A DNA stretch of 64,000 bases from Gavia stellata (lineage: Eukaryota; Chordata; Aves; Gaviiformes; Gaviidae). Location of the stretch: NCBI RefSeq assembly GCF_030936135.1, contig NC_082610.1:22312221-22376220 (forward strand), in the 5' to 3' direction. A program made the position numbers and the translations under genes. This document shows positions 1 to 13,832 of the stretch, in pieces. Within the stretch, counting starts at the first letter, position 1. Every line of letters begins with the position of its first letter. The notes under the pieces are model-generated. The model saw nothing but the letters and a program-made list of their open reading frames with translations, ran no database searches and had not been told where the DNA came from.

Positions 1-237
1 ACAGAAGCCATGGGAAGGGACCCAGGAGTTCCCCTGTGCAGCACCGTTGCGTCCTGCCCACAGAAACCTCCAGGGCTTCTCCCGCTCCTTCTGCACACTC
101 ACAGCGGTTTGGGATTCCCAAAGGCCTGACCTCGCTGTGGGCTGACTCCTGCCATGTTCCCTCTGAGATCACATGGAGGCATCAACGGCCACCCCAGCCC
201 CTGACCCTGGGACCCCAGCTAAGGAGCCGACACTCAC

Positions 238-3200
238 CACTGCAGACGGCGCGCAGGATCCGGCCACTCCCCACCTGGCTCAGCATGGCACGCAGGGCAA
301 GCAGCATCATTCCCACGAAGGGGATGCACCGCAGGGCTGCAGAGAAGGCAGGGACAGAGGGACCGAGAGGGTCAGTGAGAGACACGGGAGACCAGGGTCG
401 ATCCCTGGCAAGGCTGGGGCTGCTGGGCCATGCGGGACATGCCAGAGGGTGTGGGGAGGGCTGCCTTCCCCAAGGGGGACACAGGAAAGCCCTTTAGGGA
501 AATGGGGAGGACAGTGCGGGGCAGAAACCCTGCGGGTTTGTCTCCAGTGGGTTCCCACCCTCCAGGAACCAGGACTGGGCTAGTAAGGCAGAGCTGCCGG
601 CCAGCCCTGGCACAGAGCAAGGAGGCATGGCGACTTCATAGTCCCCCAGTTCAACACAGAGCCTTCAGGAAGGGGGAGGGTGCTTTCTCCCCGTTATCTC
701 AGACCCCTACCCAAACCAAGAGGCCCAGGGTGCCGTACCGTAGCTGCGGGCCATTTTGCCCAAGGTGAGGAGCACGATCTCATCAGGGACCTTCCCCATG
801 GCCTTCAGGTGGCTCTGGAGCTCAGACATGACAAAGTGGAAGCGGGAGCGGGCCAGAGTCACCAGGACGTCGCTAGCAGCCATCTTCACATCATCTGTCA
901 CACCCTGAAAAAGTGCCACAAGTTAAACACTCCCGAGAAAAAGGCTGAGGCACTCGGACAGGCTGAACGCCCCTATCTCCCCTGCAAGACCCCACGGGGC
1001 AGTTCGCTCAGGCCGGGTGCCTGCTGCCTCTTGTACCCTGGGGTAGGCGAGCAGCTCCCCGGTGAGACGAGGGAGGCTTTTCCCTAGCACAGCCCTGTGC
1101 TGCTGCCTTCTCTCCCTCTCTGCAGAGATGCCAGGAACAAACTGTCACAGACTCAAGGACCCCCTGGGGCCTCTCCACGGGGCTGCTGGGTTCCCAGGGC
1201 TGTTCCTCAAGTGAGCTTGAACCCAGCTCTCGCTCAGTTAGAAACAGCCCCGCGTCCACCTCTCTGCACTACTCTCTGCATCTCCTCTTCAAATTCCCTA
1301 TAAGGAGGAGTCCCCTTCGGACCTCCACTGGGTCTGAATAGTTGAGGAACATCTCTGTGCTGCTCTGGATTTCCCCAAAAACCAGGGCCAGAGGCAGGCT
1401 GCTTTGGCGGCCTTGAAAGAGAACAAGCTCACCTGGGCTGCTCGCATGTCACTGGACACCTCTGCTATCAGGCGGTTCACGACACCGCTCTGCAAACTGC
1501 CATCGTCTCCTTGCAGGAAGCTCTCCAGCTCCCGGTATGTCTCCACTCGGTCACCCTGGGGACAGACCACACATGGGAGTGATGCGACTTGCTTTGCCCT
1601 CGTTGCCAGGGACCCACGAGAGAGACCTACTGCCCCCCAAATCATCTCTCTGCCATGGGCACGAGGTACGAGCTGCAGGCATCGGTCAGGACAGCCATGG
1701 GGAATGGCAAGATCTTCCACGGCACCTCTGACACTACCAGAGAGCCAGACAGGGAGGTTGATTCCACCAGGGTAAAAGGCCATGCGGGAGCCTAGGAAGT
1801 TGTTCCTGAGGATGGGGGATGGTGGAGGTCAGACGGACAGTGCCAGGCGAGGAAGGGGAAGATGTGGGAATGAGACCAGTCCCTGAGGAGGGGGAGCCAT
1901 GAACTCCCTGCACCTTGGGGCACAGTGTCGCTCCCCTCGCACAGGCAGGAGCCCAGGCGCTGGGACAGTTCTGGAACCAAAGCTAAGGTGGGGCCTTGAG
2001 CACTTGGGCAAAGGTGCTGGAAAGATGCTGGGATTTATGCCAGAGGCTTTGCCTTGTCCAGGAGAGCACTGCAAGCTCCCAGGGAAAGGAGGGAGGGAGC
2101 AGTGGCATTAGTCCAGCTGGAGCGGCAGGATCGGCGCTTGGGGACGAAGCGCCTGCAGGAGGGCAGAGGTGCCATCAGGCGAGATCCCCCTCTGCCACGG
2201 CACCTGGGGAAGTCAAGGGCTTGGAGGGGAGCCCTCGAGCCCCCTTGTCTCACCTCATGGTCTTGCAGCCGCTTTAGCAGAGAAGCCCCACTAGCCACAG
2301 AGATAGTGACGGCTTTAGGGACAGCCTTCTTTGCCCTGCCTCCATTCTCAGGATGTGCAGGTCTGGACTGAGAACCAAAGCACGGGCAGAGAGCTGGAAG
2401 AAAAGAAAGAAATGGTTTTGCTGGCTGCAGGGCTTTTACACCAGGGAGGGGAGAGGATCTTCCCAGCCTCTCCCACGACTAACAGCCCGTGCTGGGCTGT
2501 ACTGGCAAGAGGGCAGTCAGTGGGACGAGGGAAGGGAGTCTTCCCCTCACTGCGGCACTGGGAAGACCGCACTGGGAATACCACACTGGGGGACTGGATC
2601 CATTCTGGGCTCCCCAGTGACAGAATGGCAGCAATGCGTTAGAGCGAGTCCAGCACAGGGGCCCCGAGCTGGGCAGGACATGGACATGGGGCCCTGCAAG
2701 GAGGTGCTGGGAGGGCTGGGGCTGGGCAGTCCCGACAAGAGTCGGCTGGGCCAGGTCGTTTTTGAGCAGTTCCCAGATGCCCCACGGAGGGCAGGGAGAG
2801 GATGGAGCCAGAGCCCTCTCGGAGGTGCCTGGCAGCAGGATGAGAGGTGACGGGGACGCAGCCCCCAGCAGGCATCAGCCCCCAGCCCCCCACCACCCCC
2901 TCACCTCTGAGTGCTCTCATCCTCCTCAGGGCAGCAGGATCCCCCAGATGGACGCACTGCTCTCTCTGGGTCCTCCTCCTGCGAACGCCATGAGAAACTG
3001 GGGCAGCACCAGCCCCTTGGGAAGATATAGAGCCTGCCCATTGTGACACCCGTGCGGGGCGCGGCGCCTCACAGAGGGCTGCTGTGACACAGGGACACGT
3101 GCTGGGGACACGCCGCGGGGGGGGGACCAGACATGCAGCACCCTGTGGATCTCCACAGGCCCCGAAATGCAGGGGCCCCATTCTCCATCACTTGAACTCA

Positions 3201-4525
3201 CTCATGGTCCTCGAACAGTTCTAGCAAGGACTTTCTCCCGAGAGCCCTTCCCAGCCCCGTCCCCGATCCACGTCCCCCTCCAGGGACCCGAGGCCACCGG
3301 AGCAGTTTGTGCCACCACTCACAGCCGCACGGCGTTACTCAGCCATCTGGAAAGCCTCGCTGGCACCCAGGGCCTGAGAGCATCAGGCCACAAGCCTCCA
3401 GTAAACATGCACGACAAAGTTTTACCCCATTTTCCCATTTTCAGCCCAGAACATCAGCGCTGATGGGGGGCCCCAGCCCAGCCTGTCTGGGCCCTCGGGG
3501 CACAGCTGCTCCTGGCCCATCCCGCCCTGCGGGCCGTGCTGGGCCTTCTCAGGGGAAGGCGCGGGCCCTCGCCCTGAGGCCTCGCAGCACGAACAGGCGG
3601 AGGGTGCCCAGCCCAGCCCTGCTGCAGCCCGGCCCCGGTCGGGCGCCCTCCTGCTCCCTCCCTCAGTGCCAGTGTCACCGAAATCGGGAATGAAACCCCT
3701 TCACACTGGTCTATTAAAGAGCAGGCATTACTGCATTCGGCGCCGGGTGCGTGGGGGATCTCTCCAGCCAGCATGCACCCCGGGCTGAAATCATGACAGG
3801 GATTTAAAACAGGTGACAAAGTTAGTTACGCCTACTGCTCCTACCCCTTAACTAACTATTGGTTAGTACCTTTCTTACTTCATCTTACAGATACAGTTCC
3901 AATTCCCTACGCATGCCCAGAGGGGAGGGGGCTTATTTGGGTTGGGGGCGTTTTCTAGCTAGGAGGTGTGGGTTTCACATGACAATGAGGCAGGTCAGCC
4001 TTAAAACAGTTTTGGCACTCTCTTCTATTTTCCTAGACTTCGACCTTGTGGTAATCCTCAGTTAGTGGAGACAGTTTTTAACTGTAATTTTATGTCTAAA
4101 TACCAGGTGCACGCATTACAAAGTATCTTCTTCACTCTGGGTTGGAAAGGGCAGAGCCAGCCATCAGAGGGATCCCTCTCTCTCCAGCCAGGTCCCCCAC
4201 AAAAAGCCAATTCAGGTGCCCAGCAAGCCCCTCTCCCTCGTCAGGGAGCTCCAGTCCAACGCCAGGCTCCAAAACCTGCTTCTGTCTCACGAGGAGTGTC
4301 AGAGAAGTCCCCTCTTCCCCGCCCCGGGCTGGCCCTGCAGCCGGGGGAAGCACCTTCCCTGTTTGGAGGTACTTACCAGGGCGGCTGCCTCTGCAGCTCT
4401 TGCTGCTGCCTGTTGGTCTCAGTGACGTGCTTGAATATGTCCCAGCCTGCTTGATGCGGCTCCAGCCTTTCCAGGACCCGGACCGCTCCTGGAGAAAGGT
4501 GGCTGCAACAGCAGGGAAAAGTCAT
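238..4525 (-). CDS. MROH-like protein, left copy, N-terminal exons only (runs off window)
   Basis: This is the mirror copy of the complete gene at 23435-43182. Six exons can be placed on the minus strand in transcription order: 4525-4377 (with the ATG), 2997-2905, 2362-2254, 1555-1433, 904-739 and 336-238. All six keep open frames, matching phases and GT..AG borders. It differs from the right copy by a few substitutions, such as Trp to Arg in exon 4, Ala to Thr in exon 5 and Thr to Met in exon 6. Nothing visible breaks it. Exon 7 onward would lie left of base 1, so I cannot say whether the copy is complete. It is transcribed away from its twin. Confidence 0.8.
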
Positions 4526-4720
4526 CCCTCAGCTTCTGCTGGAGACCCCTTCTGCCTCCACGCCCGTCCGGCCTCTGCACCCACCCACTCCTCCGTCCAC
4601 CCGCACTTTCGCCCCGTGGTGAGTTTTAGGCCTTGGCTGTGGGGGGACCCTGGTCATGCCCATGTTAGGAGGAATTAGGTACACTTGCTTACTCTTTTAT
4701 TACACGAGCAATGAATCACA

Positions 4721-4981
4721 CACACACACACAGAATCACAGAATCACCAAGGTTGGAAAAGACCTGTAAGATCATCAAGTCCAACCATCAACAAATAACC
4801 CAAACCAAAACAAACAAAAAAACCCAACACACACCACACACCGCCATGCCCACTAAGCCATGTCCCGCAATGCCACGTCCACACGTTCCTTGAACACCTC
4901 CAGTGAGGGTGACTCCACCACTTCCCTGGGCAGTTTATTCCAGTGTGTCACCATTCTCACAGTAAAGACATTTTTCCTAAT
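4721..4981 (-). mobile_element. CR1 LINE 3' end in the left arm
   Basis: On the minus strand this reads as the last 260 bases of a chicken-repeat-1 LINE: the end of the reverse-transcriptase ORF, the short 3' UTR containing TTGGACTTGATGATCTTACAG, and a terminal GATTCTGTG-type repeat that has drifted into an (AC)n run at 4718-4733. It is the duplicate of the CR1 end in the right arm. The upstream part of the element is missing here; instead 4982-5149 is the 166-base segment that also interrupts the right-arm CR1. Confidence 0.85.
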
Positions 4982-5149
4982 GTAGATGAACAGCAGAAAA
5001 GCTTTGGAGAAAAGCACTTCTTCAAATCTGTTATAAAGCTGTTATTTTCAAAAGCTACATACTTATTGGGAAGAGTTGAAGAGATGATTTAAAGGGAATA
5101 TGTGAAGGAGAAAAAATAGCCTGTCAAGACTTACACCTCCTGTGCTTTC

Positions 5150-8100
5150 TGCTGATTGTTGTATAGTGTGCAGCACTACATCAGTGATGACACCATGACA
5201 CTGTGGTGCACTGTGCTGCAACTGGGGAAGAGCAGTCCCTGGGCACTGCAGACGGTTTTCCTATGCAGGATTATTACTGTGTTTGGATATGGTGTGGTTA
5301 TGTGAGGAGGGAGAGAAATACCGGTTCAGTGTGGTACGGCCAGGGAGGGAGGGAAAAGGAACGAGGATCAGGGCAGGTCGCTCATGTGGGGATGAGGCAG
5401 TTGTTTGTTTGGGGGCTTAAAGATCTCTTCTGAGATGGAGATGGGGCTGTGTGTGCTTGAGACTGAGCTGAGGGATTCCTGTGAGTAGGGGGGGCAACTG
5501 ATTGCAGTGTGAATCTTGGCTGCATTGGAATTGAGTCTGGTGGTTTCCTGCATCAACAACCTTTTCTGCTGTCTTCTGGAGGTAAGAGCCAATTGAGGTG
5601 GAATCTCACTGTGACTGTTGGCGCTGAAGTTCTCATCATAGCCTAGTCGGAGAGCTCTGGAGGAGACAGGAGAGGTGTCTTCTTCCAAAAGTTTGGCAGC
5701 TTACTGATTTGCTTCCTCACAGTTTATATGGTACACAGGGCAGGCAGGAGACCATCTGATGCCTCAAGGCTTTTATGCACGACCAGGTGAAAGCCTTGTC
5801 CAGTGTCCAGAGACAACTTCACACAGCCACAGCTCCGGCCGCGTGACGTGTGCCCAGATATCTCGGGACAGTTGCTGGAATGGGGAGGGAAAATGGTGGT
5901 GGAAGTTTCCTGCTCTCTAGTAAATCCTTGTTATCGTCACATTGCTTGTTTTGCTTTTTCCCCTACTGTACATTTCCTGGTACCACCACCATCATACACT
6001 TTTTCTGGGACTTACAAAATACTTTTCTTCTGTTTGTCCACGCCTGTGAGACTTCAGCTGCTCTGCCCTGTTGCACGGCTTATTTTGCTTCTCTCTGATC
6101 GTGCCTCTTAACTTATCTCTGAGGGCTTGATGCGCTTCCGTATTTTTTCCTCTTTGTCTTTCTCTGCATCTGTGGGGTTTTTTTATTTTTATTATTTTAC
6201 ACTCCTGTGCAGTGGACACCTTTCTTCCCTTCCCTCTGAATGAGCTGGGGCACTTCCTTGTCCCTGTCTGTGCCATTCCCCGCTCTCCTTGGGTAAACGG
6301 AGTCTCTGTGGCCTCCCAAGTCCTCACATTCCTTTGGTGGCTCTTGGGGCCTTAAGTTTCACCGAAAGCCTTTCTCTTGCTGGCAGCGTGTGGTTTCAGA
6401 TGCATCTTTCCCTTTGTTGTCACTCCTCTGTCCCATCAGAAAGAAGGGTCACGTAGATGTTTGGACAAGGTTTTGGAGCAAGTGTTTTCTCATGGTTATT
6501 CCTCAGAGCACCCTCAGTCACGACGCATTCCCATCACCCTCTTCTTCAGAGCTGGCCTCGTCTCAGACATTGATTGCAACTTTCTTTGCTCCTTAGTTTG
6601 GGTGCAAAACACCGCTGGGTACAAAAGAGAGGATGCTGCTCCCGGCAAGAGCTGTTGGTATCAAAACTCCCTTGCATGATGATAGATGCTGTGAAGGGTC
6701 TGTGTACGCCCTGTGTCCTGCCTCAACCCGTGTACACGGTGGTAGAAGTCCTGCCTTTTGCTGCTCTTGAGCTTTTGACTGTTAGTGGCCTCTCAGTGGA
6801 GTCTTTCTTCTGAGTCCCACTCTTTGTTTTACAACGGGTCTGCACTTGCACACTCCTGTCCTGGCTTGTGGGGTAGCTGCTGATCCTCTCTCATTGCAGC
6901 TGTGAGCAGGTGCTGGAGCCTTTTACTGGAAGAGCAGAAATGGATGGAGTGGAGCGATTCAAGACCGTCTTGGGTGGCCTGGAGAGTGGAAAAAAAATTG
7001 ATTTGGCAATAAAAACTGGCAATCTAACTTGGTTTTTTAGCTGCATGCAGTTTGACTGTCTGCAGGGGTAAATTCACCCCCACGCACGTTTAAGCAGTCA
7101 TGCTTACAAGAAAAGCCAAGAAAGAAATCACCTTCATCAGGGGGAAGCATTCCTGCCTTTCTGTGAAATTTTATCCTTCAGACAGGTAAAAAAAAGGCCC
7201 CTTCCTTATACATTGTAAGGTCTTTATTGCACTTGATTTTAACCACACACATTTATTTCAACTCAGACTAACGTCTTCATTTGCCAAATTATAAAGACTG
7301 AAGATTTCGGTGCCACAAAAATCTTACTTAGCATCTGTATGGAAGCTCAGGCTGAACTAGCAAGTTACTCTCAAAACTCAGGGAAGGTTGTTTGCTTTTA
7401 GTTTGCATAGTAGATACCTGTATAAAAAGTCTTCTATGGGTAGGTATTTCCCGCAGCAAAAAATAGAAATTAAAAAGGAAAAAGAAAAACAACCTAAAAA
7501 AATCTAAAAAATACCCAGAACATTTGATGAACTTTATTCTTTGACTAATAGCTGTTGCTATAACTAAGATCGGGAGATGTTGTTTCCAAAACTTTCAGAC
7601 ATTTTTCAGTACAGTTAGCTAAGTTTCATTAATCTGAGATTTGTTTATTTGGTTTGCAGCAGGTTTTATACTAATGTGTGTCTTTAAGAAAATTTCCAGG
7701 TTTTCTGTTTGGAAGGAATTGGGATTTGTACAGTCGCATAGGAAGGAACTGCAATGAAATTACTTCAGAAAGAATTGTTAAGTGGTTGTCATCCTCAGGC
7801 CTGGAGGTACTGAAAAACCAGCGCATCCTCTGCGATGTTAATTAGCTATCAATAATAAGCATAAAACTGATTTGTACAGAGGTGATTAAACCTGGCGGCG
7901 TACAGAAGCGTGCTGTGCTCCCAACAGCGGCCCCGCCACTGACTTCAGTCCTCCACCAAACTCCTTTTTTCTTCTCCACCACAATAAAACTAGCCTTTCC
8001 TGTACTGCTGTAACCTTCGTTCCCCCTTACGGCACATCCATTTCTCCCACCCAGAGAATAACCCGTTTCCCTCCATACGCCGTGGTCTCCCTACTGCAAT

Positions 8101-11100
8101 AGGTGCTGGGGCCCAGAAGGTACCATAAAGGGGCAGTTCCCAATTCCCCAAACAATAAATGCAAATAACTGCTGGACAGCAATACACCACAGAAGGTGGT
8201 ATGAAAGTTATTTTACTGCAGCCGCTTCAGTACGTCACCGTACGATGCTGAGCTAGAACACTGCAAGGGAATGGGAAATGGCTTGGAGAAAAACTCTTGT
8301 GATTGCCCCTAGAGCTTCAGCAAGAAAGGCAAAGATGAAAGGTGAGTTTTAAAAAGCACCTGCCATTTTTGACATAACTATCAGTCTGATGCAAAACACA
8401 ATTTTTCACTGCTAACTGGAAACTCTTCAAGTGATTCTGGATTCCAAGTAAGATGTACCTTCTGTCAAGATATATTGAGGATTTGATGAGTTTACTGTAT
8501 AGCCACAATTCTTCAGATTATGATGGTTTATATTGCTTTGCATATGTGAAAGTCAATGAACTTTTTTGTCCCTTGCATGAAGTAGTCAAAACCTTTCTCC
8601 TTGTAAAAAAAATAAAATAAAATAAAAAAGGTTGTTGAAGTGATCAGAAAAGACTCTGCTCAGTTTTAAATATAGAATATACAATGGCCTAAACTCTGCA
8701 ATAAAAAAATACTGTAACTCTTGATTTCCGTGACAGTAGAGCCAAACCGTTCACTTCACCTTACCATCAAAAGTCAGCAGTTTCCACAGTTTCAAAACTA
8801 TGTGTTGCAGGACGCACGCAGTGCTCTTCAGGGAGGACTCGCTCCCTGACTGATCGAGCAAGGCTTTTAACCAGCAGGATTACAATTCCACCTCTTAAAA
8901 GTTCAGTTTTCTTCCCCTGAATCCAAACTCATCTAACTAAAGAGGTCCTTCTTGCTAACAACAGCTTGAGGGCTTCTGAGGGTGCTTCCTGCTCCTCAAT
9001 GTCTTTTTTTACCCCCCTCGACCACACTGTTCTTAGCAGAAGTTTTTTATTTTTCTTTTTTAGCCTTTTGTCTACCCATCTCCTTGAGTCTCTGCTCAAC
9101 AGGGCAGCTGAGCCCACAGACTTTGTCAGATCCCTGCTGACACAACTCCTAAGGATACTGAGGATAATTAGTACAAAAATAAATGCTTTTCATGTAAAAA
9201 GATACTTCAGTGGTGCATTAATAAGCGATGTCTCACAATGCAGCTACGTGTTTAAAGTGTTGAATCTTGAATTGGTACAAAGAAAGCCTCTGAGGTGTCA
9301 TGGAGTATATTAGTGTTCATGTGGACTGATAATTACCCCATGGAACCTGATAATGAATCTGTTCGTTGCAAAACTAGTCCAGCAACTGATTAAATAAACC
9401 TAATCTACATTTTACTGCTAATTGGCTTTTCTTCTTTGCATGATGATGGAAAAAATTCAGTATAGAAATGGACAAAACCTTCACAAAGTGAGCATGCCAG
9501 GAACAGACCGAAGGGGAAAGAGGGAGGAGAAATTTTCTTTCCAATGTTATGAGACATTCACGAGGTTGTCTTTTTTTAACTCCATTTGATGACTTGCACA
9601 TCCTGATAATAAATGCTAATTTATTGAATGCTTCCTGAGACAATGGGGGAAAAAAAAAAACAACTTACCAGATTTGATCAGACACAGAAACACTAAGGTA
9701 AATATAAAACTATGTAACAACAACAAAAGAAGAACCCAAACAACAAACACCACAGGTTTTCTTGGAAACCAGAATTTATCTAACAACAGTAAATTCATTC
9801 CCAGAGAGAAAGCAAGATGGCAACAACTAGGGAACGCACACAGAAGCATACAGAGCAATTAGCAGACACAGGAGTTCATACATGCATCCTTTCATCTAGC
9901 AAAGACATGGGACATGGTTTTTCCTGTTGTTATAAGGCAATATATTTGGTTTGTGACACTTGAATTTTTGAAAGGTTTATGCTAGCTCATTGTAAGACAA
10001 TACTGAAGCTGTGCTTTGCATTCCCCTAACGGAAATGAAGTGAAAGGATTTGCACGTGTATTATGAGACAGAACTTTGAACAATGACTTTGAACGCTGTC
10101 TTATCGTGGGCTTTGGTGACTTTTTTGCAAGATAATAATTTTTGCAATGATTATTAGAGGACTCAAAACTCAGTAGATTTATTTCTTTTCCCTCCTGGTC
10201 TGGGAACTTGTAAAGCAGTTTACTCCATCACTGTCATGGGCACTGAATCGGACTCAACAGGTAGCACTTCACAAGCAAATTTCTGCCCAGGGAAGCAATA
10301 CCTAATCTAAGGTGCGGATCACAGGCTGTTAACTTAGCTCTGTGTCCGCGCTTCAGCAGCGGTGAGGCAGTTTAGCCCACACTTACCACTCACCTACCGC
10401 AGGATTAAGCATTCAGAATAGCTCACGTGCTGCAAAAACATCCAAAGTTTGTTTACTCTGAACTACGAGTTTCTGCCTCCTCTACAAAGTTGCAGAAGCA
10501 CCTCACAAGCATTTGATACCAGAGGCACTGATGTTTATATGACCTTAGCTGTGATCCTAGACCTAATAAGGCCATGATAGCAATCAATTACAGTAGCTCA
10601 TTGGTGGCACTGCAAAAGTGACACTCACAAAACCAGGCAACCACCAATGAAGATCGTCGCACCTTGTGGCAAAGCTCGGTCGGTTACAGGCAGCACCCAG
10701 CTGACCGAGAAGGGACTCTCACAACATTTCACCCTATATGCACACTCAGAGAGGACCATGAGATGACCTTTGGCTCTGCTTGGAAGACCTGCAGCTTCGG
10801 GGGAATTTACACTGTCTGTGCAAATGGCAGAACTGCAAAACAGGTTTTTACAAGTGTATAAACTGTAATTATACAGCACTGTGCCCAGCCTGGAGCAGAT
10901 TTAATAATATTATTAATACTGCCATGAGTCAGACCAACTCTCAGAGGGCATAGTGTAAACCTTGATATTGTTCTTCAGGAAAATAAATTGCTTCTCTGGT
11001 AACAAAGAGATCCATTAATTTTGCCGGCCTTTTCCATCTCTGCACACCAAAGACCATAAACAAAGCTCACGCTGTACGGATTCTTCATTGCCAATCTATC

Positions 11101-11112
11101 CAACTGCTTTAG
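5150..11112. other. AT-rich non-coding stretch, no supported gene
   Basis: No recognisable exon, RNA gene or repeat family was seen here. One open stretch on the minus strand, 5688-5368 (106 codons, Ser/Pro/Gln-rich, starting MEEDTSPVSS), has protein-like composition but matches nothing I know and has no clear splice borders. Homopolymer and simple runs are short, for example (AATAA)n-like sequence at 8609-8628. Confidence 0.5.
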
Positions 11113-11189
11113 AGCGTCGAAGGGAAAGAAGCTTGGAAAGGAAATATGATTCTGACCTCAGTAAATTCATGGATAGATGCCAGCTAAAG
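11113..11189 (+). CDS. Possible small coding exon, unknown gene
   Basis: A pyrimidine-containing acceptor (TGCTTTAG) precedes 77 bases that are open in one frame. The peptide is charged (RRRERSLERKYDSDLSKFMD, then RCQLK). A very strong donor, AAAG|GTAAGTAA, follows. It enters in phase 1 and leaves in phase 0. Strong borders around a charged peptide make it more than a random frame, but I do not recognise the protein. It could be the first visible part of a plus-strand gene with the candidate frames at 13833-14150 and 17512-17763. Confidence 0.3.
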
Positions 11190-13832
11190 GTAAGTAATTG
11201 CGCAAGACTGAACAAAAATATTATTCTTACCAGTTACATGAAATGCTTTACTTTAGGGGTCAGCTGAGTAGATGTCTTGCCCTGTAAAGCAGGACTTCTT
11301 TTTCAAGCTACTGCTTCTGAATAATTCATACTTCAACTTTGTTCTAGAGTCATTAATATTCCTTCTCATGTTCATTGAAAAATTAAAAAGCAAATTAAAA
11401 AAAAAAAAAGATGGTATTGGACTAAAAATAGTCCTTTGGCCTATGTAGTGGCTACCATCAAAAAACCCTCAGCAATCAGCATTCTGTTCCTTTTGCTACA
11501 CACACTGGAGGTTCAACACCTACAGTGCAGTAAATTTTGATCTTTAAAAAAACCAAAACAACTGGTGCGAGTCACTTCAGACAAATCATTCTGAGAAGCG
11601 TATTGGCTACTATCAGCTTCTATATAACCTGACATCGTAGTTAAAGTCTTACAGCATCACGGACTCAGATGGGTCTTGTCTATGTGGTGCAATGCAGCTG
11701 TTTCACATCACGCAGAAGGCTCCAACCTATCTCTGAACGAGGTCCTCTGCCCAGGCTGCTTTGTCAGATTAGAGCATCACAGGAGTCCACTGCCAGCCCC
11801 TGGCTAGTCCAGATGCTCAGGCTTCTCTGCACTTTATCACACTGCTTTTTGCAGCACAAATGTACTACATTTATTTACTAGCTGAATCTTTTTAGGTACC
11901 ATCCATATCTTCTAAAGGAATTATCATTTACAAGTCAGGTAAAGATTTGAGGTACCAAGGTAAAACTTTGAGTTCAAACATCCTTCTTCCACTTCAGTTT
12001 ATCAAAATTGCTACAGCACTCCAAATAGATAAACAGCAAAGAGCCGGTAGTTTATCAACAGAACCGGTTTCTCATTTCATAGATCAGATTTCTCAAAGTG
12101 CAGTTTGACACAAAAAAGCCAAAAAGCAAACACAAAAAGCCGACACCTGAACAGATTGTAGCTTATGAAGTTAAACGAATACATTTGGCAACTCAGCACC
12201 TAAATCACTAGTCAGATTTTTCCTAGCCTAGACACGCTCCTTGGCAGACACTGCTTTGTCTCCCAGCACAGTGTATGTGCCTGACGAAGGGCAGGAATGG
12301 ATACAGAGCTGGATTCCTTTCATCTGTGAGAGCTGTATCAGGAAAATTCTATGATCTGCATTATACCTTAAGATAACCAGACAAAAAGCAAGGTAACGAC
12401 CAAACAGCGGTTATTAATAATTTCTGCCTCACTGCCTCTGTACTGGGCACTCCATCAGATCTGCGCAGATACAATGGGGTCATACTCTTGTCATCCTGCA
12501 TAGTTTGGGTGCCCTAGTAACCCTGATGAGGCCGCATACTCAGCTGGACAGTAACTTGTGGTTGCCCAGTTTCCTTAAAATGACACTAAGCCCAAGCCAA
12601 ATTAATGCAAAATTTAAAGAAAAGCATTTATTCACAAAGTCAAAAACAAACAACACAGTTACAAAGGGTTATCAAATGCCAACATGTAGAAGTGCAAAAA
12701 AAGAAGTGTAAGTCAATATAACAAGGTTAAATATGGAACATCTCTCCCCTTCCCTTTCACAGCTGATTTGCTGCTGTTACAAGCTGAATATCAAGGCTCC
12801 AGTCTTGCTACACCTTACAAATCAGGCTGCAGCTGTTAGGAAGTGATTCTCCAGTAGAGAGAAATCACCTCTGTTGGAGGTGCACGTGCCCTGCAAGACC
12901 CAATCTTCTCCCAGAAGTTTCCCAAAGGGTCCAGGCAGACTCATACCACCTCCCTGAAGCTTGTTCCAGCCCTCCCTTATCCAGAAGGCACACTAATCAC
13001 ACACCTTGATTACAATAAGCCCTGTCTTACCTCCTTGAGATTGTACTGGTTATTAAACCAGAGCCTGTACTGTTAACCTGTGCAGAAGCAATTGATCAAC
13101 TGCTGTATATTAGACACAATTTCAGCTGGTCCTAAAATGAATAAAACAACTGTGGGAGATTCTGAAACTCGCTAAGAGTATCATCTGAATCAACCAAGCA
13201 CAGTGGCAGCAGTGCTTGGTGATCCTGCTCAAGCATATTTGCAGCGGGACCCTGAGGCCAGAGAAAGCAGGAAACCGTAACGTGCAGGTTGGCAAAAGAC
13301 TACGAGGCACAGGACGGCAAGGATGAGTAAGGCAGAGGATAGCAAGAACCTCCACACTTAGAGCCTAAACCTCCCCCGTCTCCTGGTTGGAGGAAGCAGA
13401 ACGGAGAGCGTGTCCTGCAATGAACAAGGGAAGTCATGATCTTAATGTCAATACTCAATGTTCTCTTAATGTCAATGTCAATCCGGAGGGGTAATACCTA
13501 GTGATTCAATTGGTTCTCCCTTTTCTTATTCTGAAATACATGAATCAAAGGTCATATATCAATATCAGTCAGGAAATTAATTCTTCTGCTTCACCCACCA
13601 CAGAGACACACATCTCCATTATACCAAGCAGCAGTTCTCCTGTAAGGAAGGGGAGTTGGCACCATCTTTCATCAAGAAATTATAAAGCTCTCAGCTGCCC
13701 CTTTTTGTGATTCATTGCGCACGTTCCAGTGTGAAATGAGCCTTACGCTGACCTTTATCCCTATCCTAACTGACGCATTAAGGGATCTACTTAGTGCAAG
13801 CATTTACATGAGAAAAAACATTGCTCTTTAGT
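11190..13832. other. Non-coding stretch, nothing firm
   Basis: No RNA gene or known repeat was recognised. A weak candidate exon with a Ser/Thr-rich frame ends at a CCT|GTAAGG donor near 13640. A short direct repeat of AATGTCAAT-type units lies at 13441-13484. An AATAAA on the minus strand at about 12630 has no gene attached that I can see. Confidence 0.4.

Larger units (their letters stand above)
1..5149 (-). repeat. Left arm of a large inverted duplication
   Basis: This segment is the reverse complement of 22814-27959: position x pairs with about 27960 minus x along its whole length. The few differences I noticed are scattered substitutions and one-base indels, for example near 4655. I estimate high-90s percent identity, not measured. 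The match reaches base 1, so the true arm is longer than what is visible. It ends at 5149, after which the left sequence and the right-arm counterpart become unrelated. The arm contains exons 1-6 of an MROH-like gene copy and a CR1 3' fragment. Confidence 0.95.

Noticed and set aside
4065-4678. Long frames opposite the MROH exon 1 copies (also 23291-23895)
   Set aside because: They lie antisense to the spliced MROH exons. They are duplicated only because the arms are duplicated, and no splice or start evidence supports them.
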